Source: Pseudonocardiales bacterium
Lineage (GTDB): Bacteria > Actinomycetota > Actinomycetes > Mycobacteriales > Jatrophihabitantaceae
Direction of reading: 5' to 3'
Assembly: GCA_030840415.1 (NCBI GenBank)
Contig: JAVEEO010000217.1
Location: 1-17,211 of the forward strand
DNA length: 17,211 nt
This document shows, piece by piece, positions 1 through 7,748 of the stretch. The notes under the pieces are model-generated. The model was not told the origin of the DNA. It made no database searches and saw nothing but the letters and a program-made list of their open reading frames with translations. The stretch's first letter is position 1; each line of letters opens with the position of its first letter. Position numbers and translations under genes: made by a program.

Positions 1-1575
1 CAGCCGGCCGGCGATCCGAACCAGGCCGGATACCACCCGTACCAGCAGGGCTACCCGCCACCGTCGGGGCCCTACGCTCCGGACGTCTACCTCGCCAACC
101 CGTACCTGCCGCCGCCACCCCGCAAGGCCGGACCGGGCAAGAAGATCATCGCGGGGGTGGCCGTGGCCGCGGTGCTGGCCGGTGGCGCGGTCGCCGCCTA
201 TGCCTACTCGATGCTGGCCAGCAGCGGCGTCCAGCCGGAGCGGGTGCTGCCCGCCACCACCGTCGCCTTCGCCAAGCTCGACCTTGACCCGGCGGCGGGC
301 CAGAAGATCGCGGCCTACCGGCTGTCGAGCAAGTTTCCCGCGATCTCGCACGGCGCGGGCAATCTCGACCAGGAGAAGCACGCCCTGCTGACGCAATTCC
401 TCGACGAGCAGACGGATCTGAACTACGACACCGATGTCAAGCCGTGGCTCGGGGACCGGGCGGCGATCGCCGCGGTGCCCGATGCCGGCGGCGACAAGGG
501 CTTCGATCCGGTGCTCGCGCTGGCCTACACCGACGAGTCGAAGATGAAGGCGGCGCTGAGCAAGGCAGCTCGTACCGCGACGGATTTCGGCTACGTGACC
601 CTCGACGGCTACGCCCTGATCAGCGACAGCCAGCAGCACGCAGAGGCGGTGCTGGCCGGTACCAAGCGGGCGACGCTGGCCGGCAACGACCATTACAAGT
701 CCGACCTGAAGTCGCTGCACGGCGACCAGCTCGCGGTGGGATGGGCTGACCTGGCCGCTTCGGTGGCAGCGATGCGCAGTGGAATCTCCGCCCGCACCCA
801 GCTCAAGCCGGATGAGCTGGCCCAGCTGGACAAGCTGGCCGCGAAGGGCCGGATCGTGCTCGGAGCCCACGCGAGCTCGGACTACCTCGAGGTCACCGCC
901 CTGTCGCACCAAGCCGCTACCGCCGGGTCTGCCCGGTCGGGCGGCAAGCCGGTGACCGGCACGCTGGCCGGGCTCGGCGCCGACACCAGCGCCGCCCTGG
1001 AGATCAGCGGCCTGGGCGATTCGCTCAGCCAGACCTGGGACCAGGCGGCGGCAGCCCTGGGGTTGAACCAGGACTTCCAGGAGATAATCGATGAGACCGG
1101 CCTGAAGCTTCCCGACGACCTCAAGGCGCTGTTCGGCACCGACATCACCGTCTCGGTCAAGTTTCCGCACGGCATGACGGCCGATCCGGCCATCGCTGCC
1201 CAGGTCAGCACCAGCGGAGCCGACCGCGCGCTGCAACTGCTGGGCTCCCTCGGCGAACCCTTCGGCTTCTCCTCGGAGACCCTGCATCCGCGCCGGACCG
1301 CCGACGGCTACCTGATCAGTACCAGCCCCGACTACGACCCGCGGCCGACGGCCGGCACCCCGACGCTCGGGGACGACCCGGCCTTCCAGAAGGCGGTCCC
1401 CGACCGGGCCCAGGCCAGCCTGATCGGCTACGTAAACCTCGGCGCCCTCCTCGATTCCGATCCGGAAACCTCCGCCAAGGACAAGGCGGACTGGAAGCAC
1501 GTCGGTTCGCTCGGGCTGAGCGCGGTAACCACCTCGGACGGCGGCCGGATGACCCTGCGATTCACCACCCGGTAG
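1..1575 (+). CDS. DUF3352-type membrane-anchored protein (5' partial)
   Basis: The reading frame is open from base 1, so the true start lies upstream and 524 codons are visible. The first ~45 codons are rich in Pro, Gly, Tyr and Gln (a flexible cytoplasmic tail). Two Lys residues and a single hydrophobic, Ala/Val-rich segment at about codons 49-69 (bases ~145-207) follow, and then a long soluble domain that would lie outside the membrane. The soluble part, with phrases such as LPATTVAFAKLDLDPA near its start and repeated beta-alpha units, resembles the DUF3352 family of actinobacterial surface proteins. Its function is unknown. A GTG at 157 inside the membrane segment should not be taken as the start, because that would cut off the basic residues and part of the anchor. 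I am confident of the gene and fairly confident of the family. Confidence 0.85.
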   Translation, partial: QPAGDPNQAGYHPYQQGYPPPSGPYAPDVYLANPYLPPPPRKAGPGKKIIAGVAVAAVLAGGAVAAYAYSMLASSGVQPERVLPATTVAFAKLDLDPAAGQKIAAYRLSSKFPAISHGAGNLDQEKHALLTQFLDEQTDLNYDTDVKPWLGDRAAIAAVPDAGGDKGFDPVLALAYTDESKMKAALSKAARTATDFGYVTLDGYALISDSQQHAEAVLAGTKRATLAGNDHYKSDLKSLHGDQLAVGWADLAASVAAMRSGISARTQLKPDELAQLDKLAAKGRIVLGAHASSDYLEVTALSHQAATAGSARSGGKPVTGTLAGLGADTSAALEISGLGDSLSQTWDQAAAALGLNQDFQEIIDETGLKLPDDLKALFGTDITVSVKFPHGMTADPAIAAQVSTSGADRALQLLGSLGEPFGFSSETLHPRRTADGYLISTSPDYDPRPTAGTPTLGDDPAFQKAVPDRAQASLIGYVNLGALLDSDPETSAKDKADWKHVGSLGLSAVTTSDGGRMTLRFTTR

Positions 1576-1704
1576 CGACACTCGACGTTGCCTGCGTTTT
1601 CCGGCCCGAAACCCGTTGCTCACCAAGACGAAACCAGCTGGGGTTAGGCTGGCCGCCGGTGGCATCCAGTACCGGGCCCCACCAGTGGCTACCTCCCCTC
1701 GCCG

Positions 1705-1977
1705 GTGACCGATCGCCGAGGCGGGTACCCGATATTCGTCCCTGACACGGGCAGATCGGCGCTGACGATGACTTCCGACAGAATGCCCCCTTCTCGCGGA
1801 CCGGTCCGCGAGGAGATCCACAACGCCCAGATCAACACCGCTGCGGCCCAGTCGCACCGATGCGGCATGACCCACTTGGCCAGCGGCCGGATCTGCCTGC
1901 TACCCGAACGTCATTCCGGATCGTGCGACTTCCGCGAGCGGCAGGGCGAGCTGCGCTCGGACAGCCTCGAGGCCTGA
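1705..1977 (+). CDS. Small Cys/His-rich protein of unknown function
   Basis: This is a frame of up to 90 codons. The C-terminal half carries a Cys/His pattern: HRCGMTH, then RICLLPERHSGSCDF. The spacing (C, H, C, then R-H, C-F) looks like a small zinc-binding module, and similar short proteins with LPxRHxGxCxF are, as I recall them, common in actinobacteria. The start is uncertain. A GTG at 1705, an ATG at 1768 and an ATG at 1783 are in frame, and none has a good ribosome-binding site. The first ~45 codons look less protein-like than the rest, so a shorter form is likely. The 20-bp palindrome at 1793-1812 lies inside the frame. This 1576-2014 stretch holds nothing else I can call. Confidence 0.45.
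   Translation: MTDRRGGYPIFVPDTGRSALTMTSDRMPPSRGPVREEIHNAQINTAAAQSHRCGMTHLASGRICLLPERHSGSCDFRERQGELRSDSLEA
1793..1812. repeat. Perfect 20-bp palindrome
   Basis: The half-site CTCGCGGACC is followed directly by its exact reverse complement, with no spacer. It lies within the 5' half of the small Cys/His protein frame, or in its leader if that gene starts later. It could be an operator for a dimeric regulator, a methylation or restriction site context, or an RNA hairpin. The sequence does not show which. Confidence 0.75.
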
Positions 1978-2002
1978 GTCGAAAGTGCCCCCTGACCGGC
2001 GC

Positions 2003-2008
2003 TAAGTT
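2003..2008 (+). promoter_or_regulatory. Probable -10 box of a leaderless promoter
   Basis: TAAGTT fits the actinobacterial TANNNT -10 pattern and ends 6 bases before the GTG at 2015. A transcript would therefore begin at or next to the start codon, which agrees with the absence of a Shine-Dalgarno sequence. No clear -35 box is seen. Confidence 0.45.
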
Positions 2009-2014
2009 GGGTCG

Positions 2015-2878
2015 GTGCGCTCGGCGGTGTCGGTCCCCTGCTTCGGCAACGGCATCGACGCTGCGTTGGTGGCCGACTGGGCGGTGGCGGCCGAAGCCGC
2101 TGGTTGGGAGGCTTTCTTCCTGTGGGACCACCTGTTCGCCTTCGCCCCGGGGCCGGTCGAGGTGGTCGACCCATGGATCGCGCTGACGGCAGCTGCAGTG
2201 GCGACGAGTCGTATCCGGCTGGGCACCATGGTGACGCCACTGCCCCGCCGTCGCCCGCTGGTGGTGGCCCGACAGAGCGTCACGCTCGACCGGCTCAGCC
2301 AGGGCCGGCTGGTACTGGGGGTCGGGATCGGCGCCGGCCCGTTCGAATGGGACTACTGCGGCGAGGAACCCGACCCGACGGTCCGCGGGGACATGCTCGA
2401 CGAGCACCTGGAGTTGCTGGCCCGGCTGTGGACCGGGCAGCCGGTACGCCACGACGGCCGGCACTACCGGATCGGTGGCCCCGACTGGTCGGCGGTCTGC
2501 TTCCCGCCGCCGGTGCAGCAACCCCGCATCCCGGTCTGGGTCGGCGGAACCTGGCCCGGCGGCCGGCCGTTGCGCCGGGCCGCCCGCTGGGACGGCATGG
2601 CGCCGATGCGGCTGGACGGGCGATGGGAGGTGGCTGACACCGCGGCCGTGGCGTCCCGGATCGCCGGGCTGCGCGGCCCGGACGCGGCGCCGTTCGACCT
2701 GGCGGTGCCGGGCGAGACCGACGGCGGCGATCCCACCCGCCTGCAGCGCTACGCCGCGCATCGCGACGCGGGTGCGACCTGGTGGGTGGAGGCGGTGCAC
2801 CCGTGGCGCTATGGCTGGGTCGAGGGCGGTCGGTGGCCGTTGGCAGCCATGCGCGAGCGTATCGAAGCCGGCCCATGA
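2015..2878 (+). CDS. Luciferase-like (LLM class) flavin-dependent oxidoreductase
   Basis: A 287-residue protein of the bacterial luciferase-like fold, typical in length for the LLM-class F420-dependent oxidoreductases of actinobacteria. Visible family signatures are the first strand-helix unit ending EAAGWEAFFLWDHL, the block SRIRLGTMVTPLPRRRP, LDRLSQGRLVLGVGIG, and IPVWVGGTWPGGRP. The N-terminal region would bind the deazaflavin F420 (or FMN); the reduced substrate cannot be predicted. The GTG start at 2015 is chosen because the conserved first strand (VSVPCFG) begins just after it and a -10-like box lies immediately upstream, which suggests a leaderless mRNA. The next gene is 114 bp away with its own apparent promoter, so this looks monocistronic. 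Confidence 0.85.
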   Translation: MRSAVSVPCFGNGIDAALVADWAVAAEAAGWEAFFLWDHLFAFAPGPVEVVDPWIALTAAAVATSRIRLGTMVTPLPRRRPLVVARQSVTLDRLSQGRLVLGVGIGAGPFEWDYCGEEPDPTVRGDMLDEHLELLARLWTGQPVRHDGRHYRIGGPDWSAVCFPPPVQQPRIPVWVGGTWPGGRPLRRAARWDGMAPMRLDGRWEVADTAAVASRIAGLRGPDAAPFDLAVPGETDGGDPTRLQRYAAHRDAGATWWVEAVHPWRYGWVEGGRWPLAAMRERIEAGP

Positions 2879-2956
2879 CGCCGCTGGTCCTTCTCAGGGG
2901 GCTGCTCGGACGTCGCGCGAATGGGCTGTTCCCGACCGCAGCAGCAGCCCTTCGAT

Positions 2957-2962
2957 TAGGTT
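2957..2962 (+). promoter_or_regulatory. Probable -10 box for the GAF-ANTAR gene
   Basis: TAGGTT matches the TANNNT pattern. It lies 30 bases before the ATG at 2993 and would give a leader of roughly 24 nt that includes a strong ribosome-binding site (GAGGAAGGAA, 2981-2990). No convincing -35 box is visible. Confidence 0.4.
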
Positions 2963-2992
2963 GGAGCGGATCAACGATCTGAGGAAGGAACC

Positions 2993-3757
2993 ATGTCTGA
3001 ATTGCTCCAGCGGGCAGACGCCGCAGTTCCCAGCGCCGAGTCCCGGTCTGATTCCGGCCACCCGGCAGCCCAACCCGGCGATCCCAATGCCTTCGCGGCG
3101 GCGTTGACCGAGTTGTCGCTGACGGTGTCGGCCGGCGACGCCGATCCGCTGACGGTGATCACCGCGGGCGCGGTGGACCTCATTCCGGGTACCGAGTTCT
3201 CGGCCGTGGTGTTGCCGGCCGGTCCCGGACGGCTGGAGACCCGCGCGACCTGCGGACCCGAGACCGTCGAGGTGATCGGACTGCAGAACCAGGTCGGCGA
3301 AGGGCCCTGCCTGGACGCGGTCCGCCAGCTCGAGCCGGTCTGGGCCGCCGACCTGGCGACCGAGACCCGCTGGCCGCTGTTCACCCCGCAGGCCCATCGC
3401 CTGGGCGTGGGCAGCATGTACTGCACCCCGCTGGCCGCCGGGGACCGCGTCTACGGCTCGTTGAGCCTGGCTTCCGGCCGACCGGATGCCTTCGACGAGG
3501 AGTCCCGGACGCTGGCGGCCATCTTCGCGGCCAACGCCACCCTTGCGCTGGCAGGCCAGGAATGGCGGCACAACCTGACCGTCGCGCTGTCCAGCCGGGA
3601 CGTGATCGGCCAGGCCAAGGGAATCCTGATGGAGCGCTTCCGGCTGACGCCGGATGCTGCCTTCGCGCTGCTGGTCAAAGCGTCCCAGGCCACGCACACC
3701 AAGCTGCGCACGGTCAGCGAGGAGCTGTGCCGCACCGGGGTGCTGCCGATCGGCTGA
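2993..3757 (+). CDS. GAF and ANTAR domain-containing transcription antitermination regulator
   Basis: 254 residues. After a ~30-residue flexible N-terminus comes a GAF sensor domain (about residues 33-188; note the block VGEGPCLDAV and SMYCTPLAAGDRVYGSLSLAS). An ANTAR RNA-binding domain follows (about 192-247; SSRDVIGQAKGILMERF, then DAAFALLVKASQATHTKL and VSEEL). ANTAR proteins bind paired hairpins in nascent mRNA and prevent termination; in actinobacteria GAF-ANTAR proteins are often stress or redox regulators. The ligand is unknown. The ATG start is fixed by the GAGGAAGGAA ribosome-binding site at 2981-2990. It sits ~570 bp from the end of the biosynthetic cluster on the opposite strand, and nothing in the sequence shows it controls the cluster. 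Confidence 0.92.
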   Translation: MSELLQRADAAVPSAESRSDSGHPAAQPGDPNAFAAALTELSLTVSAGDADPLTVITAGAVDLIPGTEFSAVVLPAGPGRLETRATCGPETVEVIGLQNQVGEGPCLDAVRQLEPVWAADLATETRWPLFTPQAHRLGVGSMYCTPLAAGDRVYGSLSLASGRPDAFDEESRTLAAIFAANATLALAGQEWRHNLTVALSSRDVIGQAKGILMERFRLTPDAAFALLVKASQATHTKLRTVSEELCRTGVLPIG

Positions 3758-3768
3758 CGGCCTGTCGA

Positions 3769-3784
3769 CCACCCCCCTTGGTGG
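3769..3784 (+). terminator. Weak hairpin downstream of the GAF-ANTAR gene
   Basis: A 5-bp stem (CCACC/GGTGG) closes a 6-base loop, 11 bases after the stop codon. There is no T-tract, and the stem is short, so termination here is only a possibility. Confidence 0.25.
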
Positions 3785-3835
3785 CGTCTGACGGCGGTGC
3801 ACGTTAGCGTCTGGCCCAACAGAAGGGACGAAGCC

Positions 3836-4270
3836 ATGAAAACTCTCGTCGTCATCATCGTCATCCTGGTGGTACTGGCCGTGCTCGCGCTGGTGCTAGT
3901 GCCCCGGATGCGCGGCCAGGCCACCGAGCGCAAGCGAATCCAGGCCCAGCAGCACCTCGAAGAGGCCAACCAGCGCTCCGCCCGGGCCGAATCGGCGCAG
4001 GCCGCGGCCGAGGAGCAGGCCGCCCGGGCCCGCCGGGAGCGGGCCGAGGCCGAACTGCGGGCCACCGACAGCGAGCGCGACGCCCAGGAGCGGCTGGCCG
4101 AGGCCGAGCGGGAGCGGGCCGAGGCGCAGCGGCTCCAGGAGCGCGCCAGCTCGCTGGACCCGCACGTGCACGAGCGCTCGGACACCCTCGAGCCGGGCCT
4201 GCAGGGCCGCCCGGTCACCGACGACCCGCGCCTGCGGGACACCGACGGCGACGGCAACCCGATCCGCTGA
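3836..4270 (+). CDS. Small membrane-anchored coiled-coil protein
   Basis: 144 residues, no recognised family name. Residues ~3-22 form one very hydrophobic Val/Ile/Leu segment, followed by basic residues (RMRGQATERKR), so a cytoplasmic C-terminal part anchored by its N-terminus is likely. Residues ~30-105 are an Ala/Glu/Arg/Gln-rich heptad-like helix (AEEQAARARRERAEAELRA), almost certainly a coiled coil. The tail is acidic and ends DTDGDGNPIR. The ATG at 3836 is preferred over an in-frame GTG at 3797 because AGAAGGGACG (3821-3830) is a good ribosome-binding site and the membrane segment then starts at once. A TAGCGT -10-like box at 3805-3810 could drive it. Similar short proteins occur widely in actinobacteria; a role in envelope stress or membrane organisation would be a guess. 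Confidence 0.8.
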   Translation: MKTLVVIIVILVVLAVLALVLVPRMRGQATERKRIQAQQHLEEANQRSARAESAQAAAEEQAARARRERAEAELRATDSERDAQERLAEAERERAEAQRLQERASSLDPHVHERSDTLEPGLQGRPVTDDPRLRDTDGDGNPIR

Positions 4271-4277
4271 TCGACCG

Positions 4278-4311
4278 CATGGCCCGGCCCGCTGCCGGCG
4301 GGCCGGGCATG
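4278..4311. terminator. Strong bidirectional hairpin between convergent genes
   Basis: A perfect 11-bp GC stem (GCCCGGCCCGC, 4282-4292, with its complement at 4298-4308) closes a 5-base loop. It is extended by a CAT/ATG outer stem with one bulged G. It lies exactly between the stop of the + strand coiled-coil gene and the stop of the - strand aminotransferase gene. There is no long T-tract, as is common in GC-rich actinobacteria. It probably terminates both transcripts. Confidence 0.7.
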
Positions 4312-4329
4312 TGCCGCTGACGGCCGGGG

Positions 4330-5664
4330 CTAGCCGTGCCGGCCGTCGGCCAACTGGTCCTTGATCAGGCTGGCCACCCGGTCCAGGCCGCGCTCGATCT
4401 CCTCGGGCGTCACGGTGCTGCAGCTGAGCCGCAGCGCGTGCACCGGCACACCGGGCTCGTAGAAGTGGTGCATCGACGTCCACAGCACGCCGTAGTCGGC
4501 CGCCGAGCGTTCCAGCAGGGCGTCGTCGACAACGAACGGAACGGTAACCACGACGAAGAACCCGCCGATCGGTACGTTCCAGCGCACGCCGAGGTCCGGA
4601 TCGGGGAACCGGGCGGCCAGGCCGGCCACCATCTGCCGCATGTTGGCGGTGTAGACCGCGCGCTCGCGCTCGTTGGCCCGCAGCAGGCTGCAGTCGTTGT
4701 CCAGCAACTTTCCGCCCACGATCGCCTGGGCGATCGGCGAGGTGTTGACCGTCAGCATGCTCTTGAGCTTGGACAGCTGGTCGGCGAGCAGGCTCCGGCC
4801 GCCGGTGGGGTCAACCACCGATTGGTCGGCCACCAGGTAGCCCACCCGGACGCCGGGCATCGCCGTCTTGGCGAACGATCCGAGGTAGACCACCGTCCGC
4901 TGCTCGTCCAGCGCCTTGAGGGTCGGCTGGCGCTGGGAGTCGGCATGCGGGAACAGCCCGTACGGGTTGTCCTCCAGCAGCAGGATGCCCTCGTCCGCCG
5001 CGATCGCGAGCAGCCGCTTGCGGTCCTCGATGTCCATGCTGACCCCGGACGGGTTGGCGAAGTCGGGCATCACGTAGCAGGCACGCGGCCGCAGCCCGGC
5101 GGCCCGCGCCCGGTCGAGCTGGTCGCGCAGGTCGTCGAGGTCGACCCCGCCGGCCCCGGCCGCGACCGGCAGCACCGGCAGCTCGACCAGCCGGGCCGCG
5201 CCGGTCAGGCCGACGTAGGTCGGGGTCACCGCCAGCAGCACGTCCGACGGTGAGGTGCGCAGCGCTCGCAGGATGAGGAACATCGCCTCCTGGCAGCCGA
5301 CGGTGACCACGATCGACTCGGGGTCGACGGTGATGCCCTCGTCCCGGGCCAGGTTGGCGGCGATCAGGCCGTGCACTATGCCCTTGGTCCGGCCGTACTG
5401 GAACAGCGTGCGGCGCACCTGCTCCTCGGAGTAACCCAGATCGTCTTGCAAATGCTGGCAGAACCGGTCCAGGTAGCGCTGCAGGGAATCGATCTCGAAG
5501 AACTGCTCGGCGGGCCGGCCGGCCGCCAGCGACACCGCGTCCGGGTACCGGGAGGAGATCTCGTTGAGGAAGTTCATCGAGTTCAGTGCCGGATCCTCCA
5601 GCGCCCCGAACAGTTGTGCGGTGTGCAGCTCGCCGGGCTGCACGCGGTCGGCGGTGGTGCTCAT
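4330..5664 (-). CDS. hpgT: 4-hydroxyphenylglycine aminotransferase
   Basis: A 444-residue PLP-dependent class I/II aminotransferase. The N-terminal block ALEDPALNSMNFLNEI, followed by SSRYPDAVSLAAGRP, is the hallmark I know from HpgT of glycopeptide clusters. Other fold features are VVTVGCQEAMFL, CYVMPDFANPSG and LLEDNPYGLFP. The PLP Schiff-base lysine is K266 in GSFAKTAMPG. HpgT converts 4-hydroxybenzoylformate to L-4-hydroxyphenylglycine, classically with tyrosine as amino donor, which regenerates 4-hydroxyphenylpyruvate for HmaS. It overlaps hmo by 4 bases (ATGA), with AGGGGAG as ribosome-binding site, so the two are co-translated. The family call rests on sequence resemblance plus adjacent hmo and nearby hmaS; specificity for Hpg is inferred but strongly supported by context. 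Confidence 0.88.
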   Translation of the reverse strand: MSTTADRVQPGELHTAQLFGALEDPALNSMNFLNEISSRYPDAVSLAAGRPAEQFFEIDSLQRYLDRFCQHLQDDLGYSEEQVRRTLFQYGRTKGIVHGLIAANLARDEGITVDPESIVVTVGCQEAMFLILRALRTSPSDVLLAVTPTYVGLTGAARLVELPVLPVAAGAGGVDLDDLRDQLDRARAAGLRPRACYVMPDFANPSGVSMDIEDRKRLLAIAADEGILLLEDNPYGLFPHADSQRQPTLKALDEQRTVVYLGSFAKTAMPGVRVGYLVADQSVVDPTGGRSLLADQLSKLKSMLTVNTSPIAQAIVGGKLLDNDCSLLRANERERAVYTANMRQMVAGLAARFPDPDLGVRWNVPIGGFFVVVTVPFVVDDALLERSAADYGVLWTSMHHFYEPGVPVHALRLSCSTVTPEEIERGLDRVASLIKDQLADGRHG

Positions 5665-6752
5665 CGGCCACTCCCCTGGTCGGTGCGCAGCTCGCGAACG
5701 GCGGCCAGGTCCGGGCACCCGGCCAGCGTCAGCGACTGGCAGAACTCGGTACGCAGCAGTTCCAGTGCCCGGGCCGCTCCGGCGGCACCGTCGAGGGCCA
5801 GCGCCCACAGCAGCGGCCGGCCGAGCAGCACTCCGCGGGCTCCGAGCGCCAGGGCACGCAGCACGTCCATGCCCCCGCGGATCCCGCTGTCCAGCAGCAC
5901 CTCGCACTGCTGGCCCACCTCGGTCACCACGCCGGCCAGCGCGGTGACGCTGGCCGGTGCCCCGTCGAGCTGACGGCCGCCGTGGTTGGACACCACCACC
6001 GCGTCGGCGCCGAGATCGACCGCCCGCCGGGCATCGCGTGGATCGAGAATCCCCTTGAGCGCAAGGGGCAAGCTGGTGCGCCCGCGCAACCATTCCAGGT
6101 CCGCCCAGCTCAGCGCCGGGCCGAACAGCTCGCTGGTGTGAGCGGCGATCGCGGATTCGCCGGCCCGCGCCCGGTGCGCGCTGCTCGCCGCGCCGTCGGT
6201 GAGGTTGGCGGCCAGCACGTCGACGGGTAGCGCGAAGGAGTTGCGGACGTCGCGCAGCCGCCGCCCCATGATCGGCACGTCGAGGGTGACCACCAGTGCC
6301 GCACTGCCGGCATCCTCGGCGCGCGCGATCAGCTGCTCCAGCCGGCGCCGTTCGGCCAGCCAGTACAGCTGGAACCAGATGGTGGCCCCGGCCCGCGCCA
6401 CCTCCTCGACACCGCAACTGCTCAGCGCGCTGAGCATCAGCGGAACCCCGGCCTGAGCGGCCGCCTCGGCCATCGCGACCTCGCCGGCCGGGTGGACCAG
6501 GCGCTGGTAGGCCATCGGCGCCACCGCGACCGGCATCGACATCGGCGTGCCGAGCAGGGTGGTCTGAGTCCCTTGCAGGACGCCACCCAGCACCCGCGGG
6601 TAGACCGCCACCGCGTCCAGCGCCTGCCGGTTGGCTCGCAGCGTGATCTCGGATCCGCTGCCGCCCTCGATGAAATCCCAGACCTCCGGCGCCAGCACCG
6701 ACCGGGCACCGGCTGCCAGCTCGTCCAGCGACAGCGTGACATCAGGAGTCAC
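5661..6752 (-). CDS. hmo: 4-hydroxymandelate oxidase (FMN-dependent 2-hydroxyacid oxidase)
   Basis: 363 residues, close to the ~357 of known Hmo. It belongs to the glycolate oxidase/lactate dehydrogenase FMN family. The N-terminus (SLDELAAGARSVL, then DFIEGGSGSE) matches Hmo. Active-site features visible are AVAPMAYQRL, Y130 in WFQLYW, the FMN-contacting lysine in LALKGIL, and catalytic H257 with R260 in SNHGGRQLDG. The C-terminal FMN-phosphate region is DSGIRGGMDVLRALALGA and VLLGRP. It oxidises 4-hydroxymandelate to 4-hydroxybenzoylformate using O2. The GTG at 6752 is chosen because it is preceded by AGAGG at the right spacing and matches the family N-terminus; a GTG at 6767 overlapping the upstream stop is the alternative. 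It starts 11 bp after the hydrolase gene and overlaps hpgT by 4 bases. Confidence 0.9.
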   Translation of the reverse strand: MTPDVTLSLDELAAGARSVLAPEVWDFIEGGSGSEITLRANRQALDAVAVYPRVLGGVLQGTQTTLLGTPMSMPVAVAPMAYQRLVHPAGEVAMAEAAAQAGVPLMLSALSSCGVEEVARAGATIWFQLYWLAERRRLEQLIARAEDAGSAALVVTLDVPIMGRRLRDVRNSFALPVDVLAANLTDGAASSAHRARAGESAIAAHTSELFGPALSWADLEWLRGRTSLPLALKGILDPRDARRAVDLGADAVVVSNHGGRQLDGAPASVTALAGVVTEVGQQCEVLLDSGIRGGMDVLRALALGARGVLLGRPLLWALALDGAAGAARALELLRTEFCQSLTLAGCPDLAAVRELRTDQGSGR

Positions 6753-6763
6753 CGGGCTGCCTC

Positions 6764-7717
6764 TCACGACGCCGTCCCCAGTCGCGTGCGCAGGAAGGCC
6801 ACGGCCTGGTCCACGGCCCGCCGGCCGCCGTCGAGCGTCGCCGACATCAGGAAGAAGCCGTGCATCATGCCGTCGTAGCGGGTCAACTCGGTGGGCACCC
6901 CGGCGGCCTGCAACCGGCGCGCGTACCGCTCGCCCTCGTCGCGCAGCGGGTCGTACTCGGCGGTGATCACCAGTGCGGGAGGCAGGCCGCTGTGGTCGGG
7001 GGCCAGCAGCGGCGAGGCCAGCGGGTCGCGGCCGTCCTCGGGCGAGTTCAGGTAGTGACCCCAGTACCAGGCCACCGACCGGCGGTTGAACATGGCCGGG
7101 TCGTCGCTGCCGGCCAGCGACGGCGTGCCGGCGGCGTAGCAGGTGTTGGGATACACCAGCAGTTGGGCGGCCAGCGCCGGGCCACCGTGTTGCCTGGCCA
7201 GCAGCGTGACGGCCGCGGCAAGGTTGCCGCCGGCGCTGTCGCCGCCGACCGCCAGCCGGCCGGCGTCGATCCCCCACTCCCCGGCGTGCCCGGCGATCCA
7301 GCGAACGGCGTCGTAGCAGTCGTACACCGCGACCGGGAACTTGTGCTCCGGCGCCAGCCGGTAACCGGCCGCGATCACGACGCAGCCGGCGGCGTTGGCC
7401 AGGGTGCGGCAGATGCCGTCACAGGTCTCGATCTGCCCCAGGGTCCAGCCGCCGCCGAAGAAGTACACCAGCGCCGGCCGCGGCTCCGATCCCCCGGCGG
7501 GCGCTGCCGGCCGGTACAGCCGCAGCGGCAGTTCGCCGTCGTCCACCGGCATCGTCAGGTCCAGGACCTCGGCGACCGACTCGGGGACGCCGGCCCCGGC
7601 CTGGATCTCGGCCAGGTCGGCGGCCCGGGCCTCGGCAAGCGTCTGTTCGTAGAGCGGGGTCACCCGCTCGGCCAGCCGGCGGGCACGCCAGGCCGCCACC
7701 TGCGGGTCCAGCGGCAT
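6764..7717 (-). CDS. Alpha/beta hydrolase, HSL-type esterase
   Basis: 317 residues of the hormone-sensitive-lipase (bHSL) alpha/beta hydrolase family. The catalytic triad is S161 in GGDSAGG, D256 in EYDPLRDEGE and H286 in MMHGFF; GYRLAPEHKFP is a typical family block. The oxyanion-hole motif is FGGGW (87-91) where most members have HGGG. The ATG at 7717 has GAGGG at good spacing; a GTG two codons earlier (7723) is the alternative. It sits between the oxygenase gene (31-bp gap) and hmo (11-bp gap) in the same transcript. It may cleave an ester or thioester, or release a product from the carrier protein; this is inference from position. The physical substrate cannot be read from the sequence. 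Confidence 0.85.
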   Translation of the reverse strand: MPLDPQVAAWRARRLAERVTPLYEQTLAEARAADLAEIQAGAGVPESVAEVLDLTMPVDDGELPLRLYRPAAPAGGSEPRPALVYFFGGGWTLGQIETCDGICRTLANAAGCVVIAAGYRLAPEHKFPVAVYDCYDAVRWIAGHAGEWGIDAGRLAVGGDSAGGNLAAAVTLLARQHGGPALAAQLLVYPNTCYAAGTPSLAGSDDPAMFNRRSVAWYWGHYLNSPEDGRDPLASPLLAPDHSGLPPALVITAEYDPLRDEGERYARRLQAAGVPTELTRYDGMMHGFFLMSATLDGGRRAVDQAVAFLRTRLGTAS

Positions 7718-7748
7718 CGTCACGCCCTCGGGGGCCGAGCGGTCCGCC

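Noticed and set aside
2993..3757. The GAF-ANTAR protein as the cluster's regulator
   Set aside because: It is on the other strand, separated by another gene and a strong terminator, and no paired ANTAR hairpins were recognised in the cluster leaders.
5665..6417. N-terminal extension of the hpgT frame
   Set aside because: It runs through hmo in another frame and is Arg/Gly/Pro-rich low-complexity translation. The family N-terminus, ribosome-binding site and ATGA overlap all place the start at 5664.
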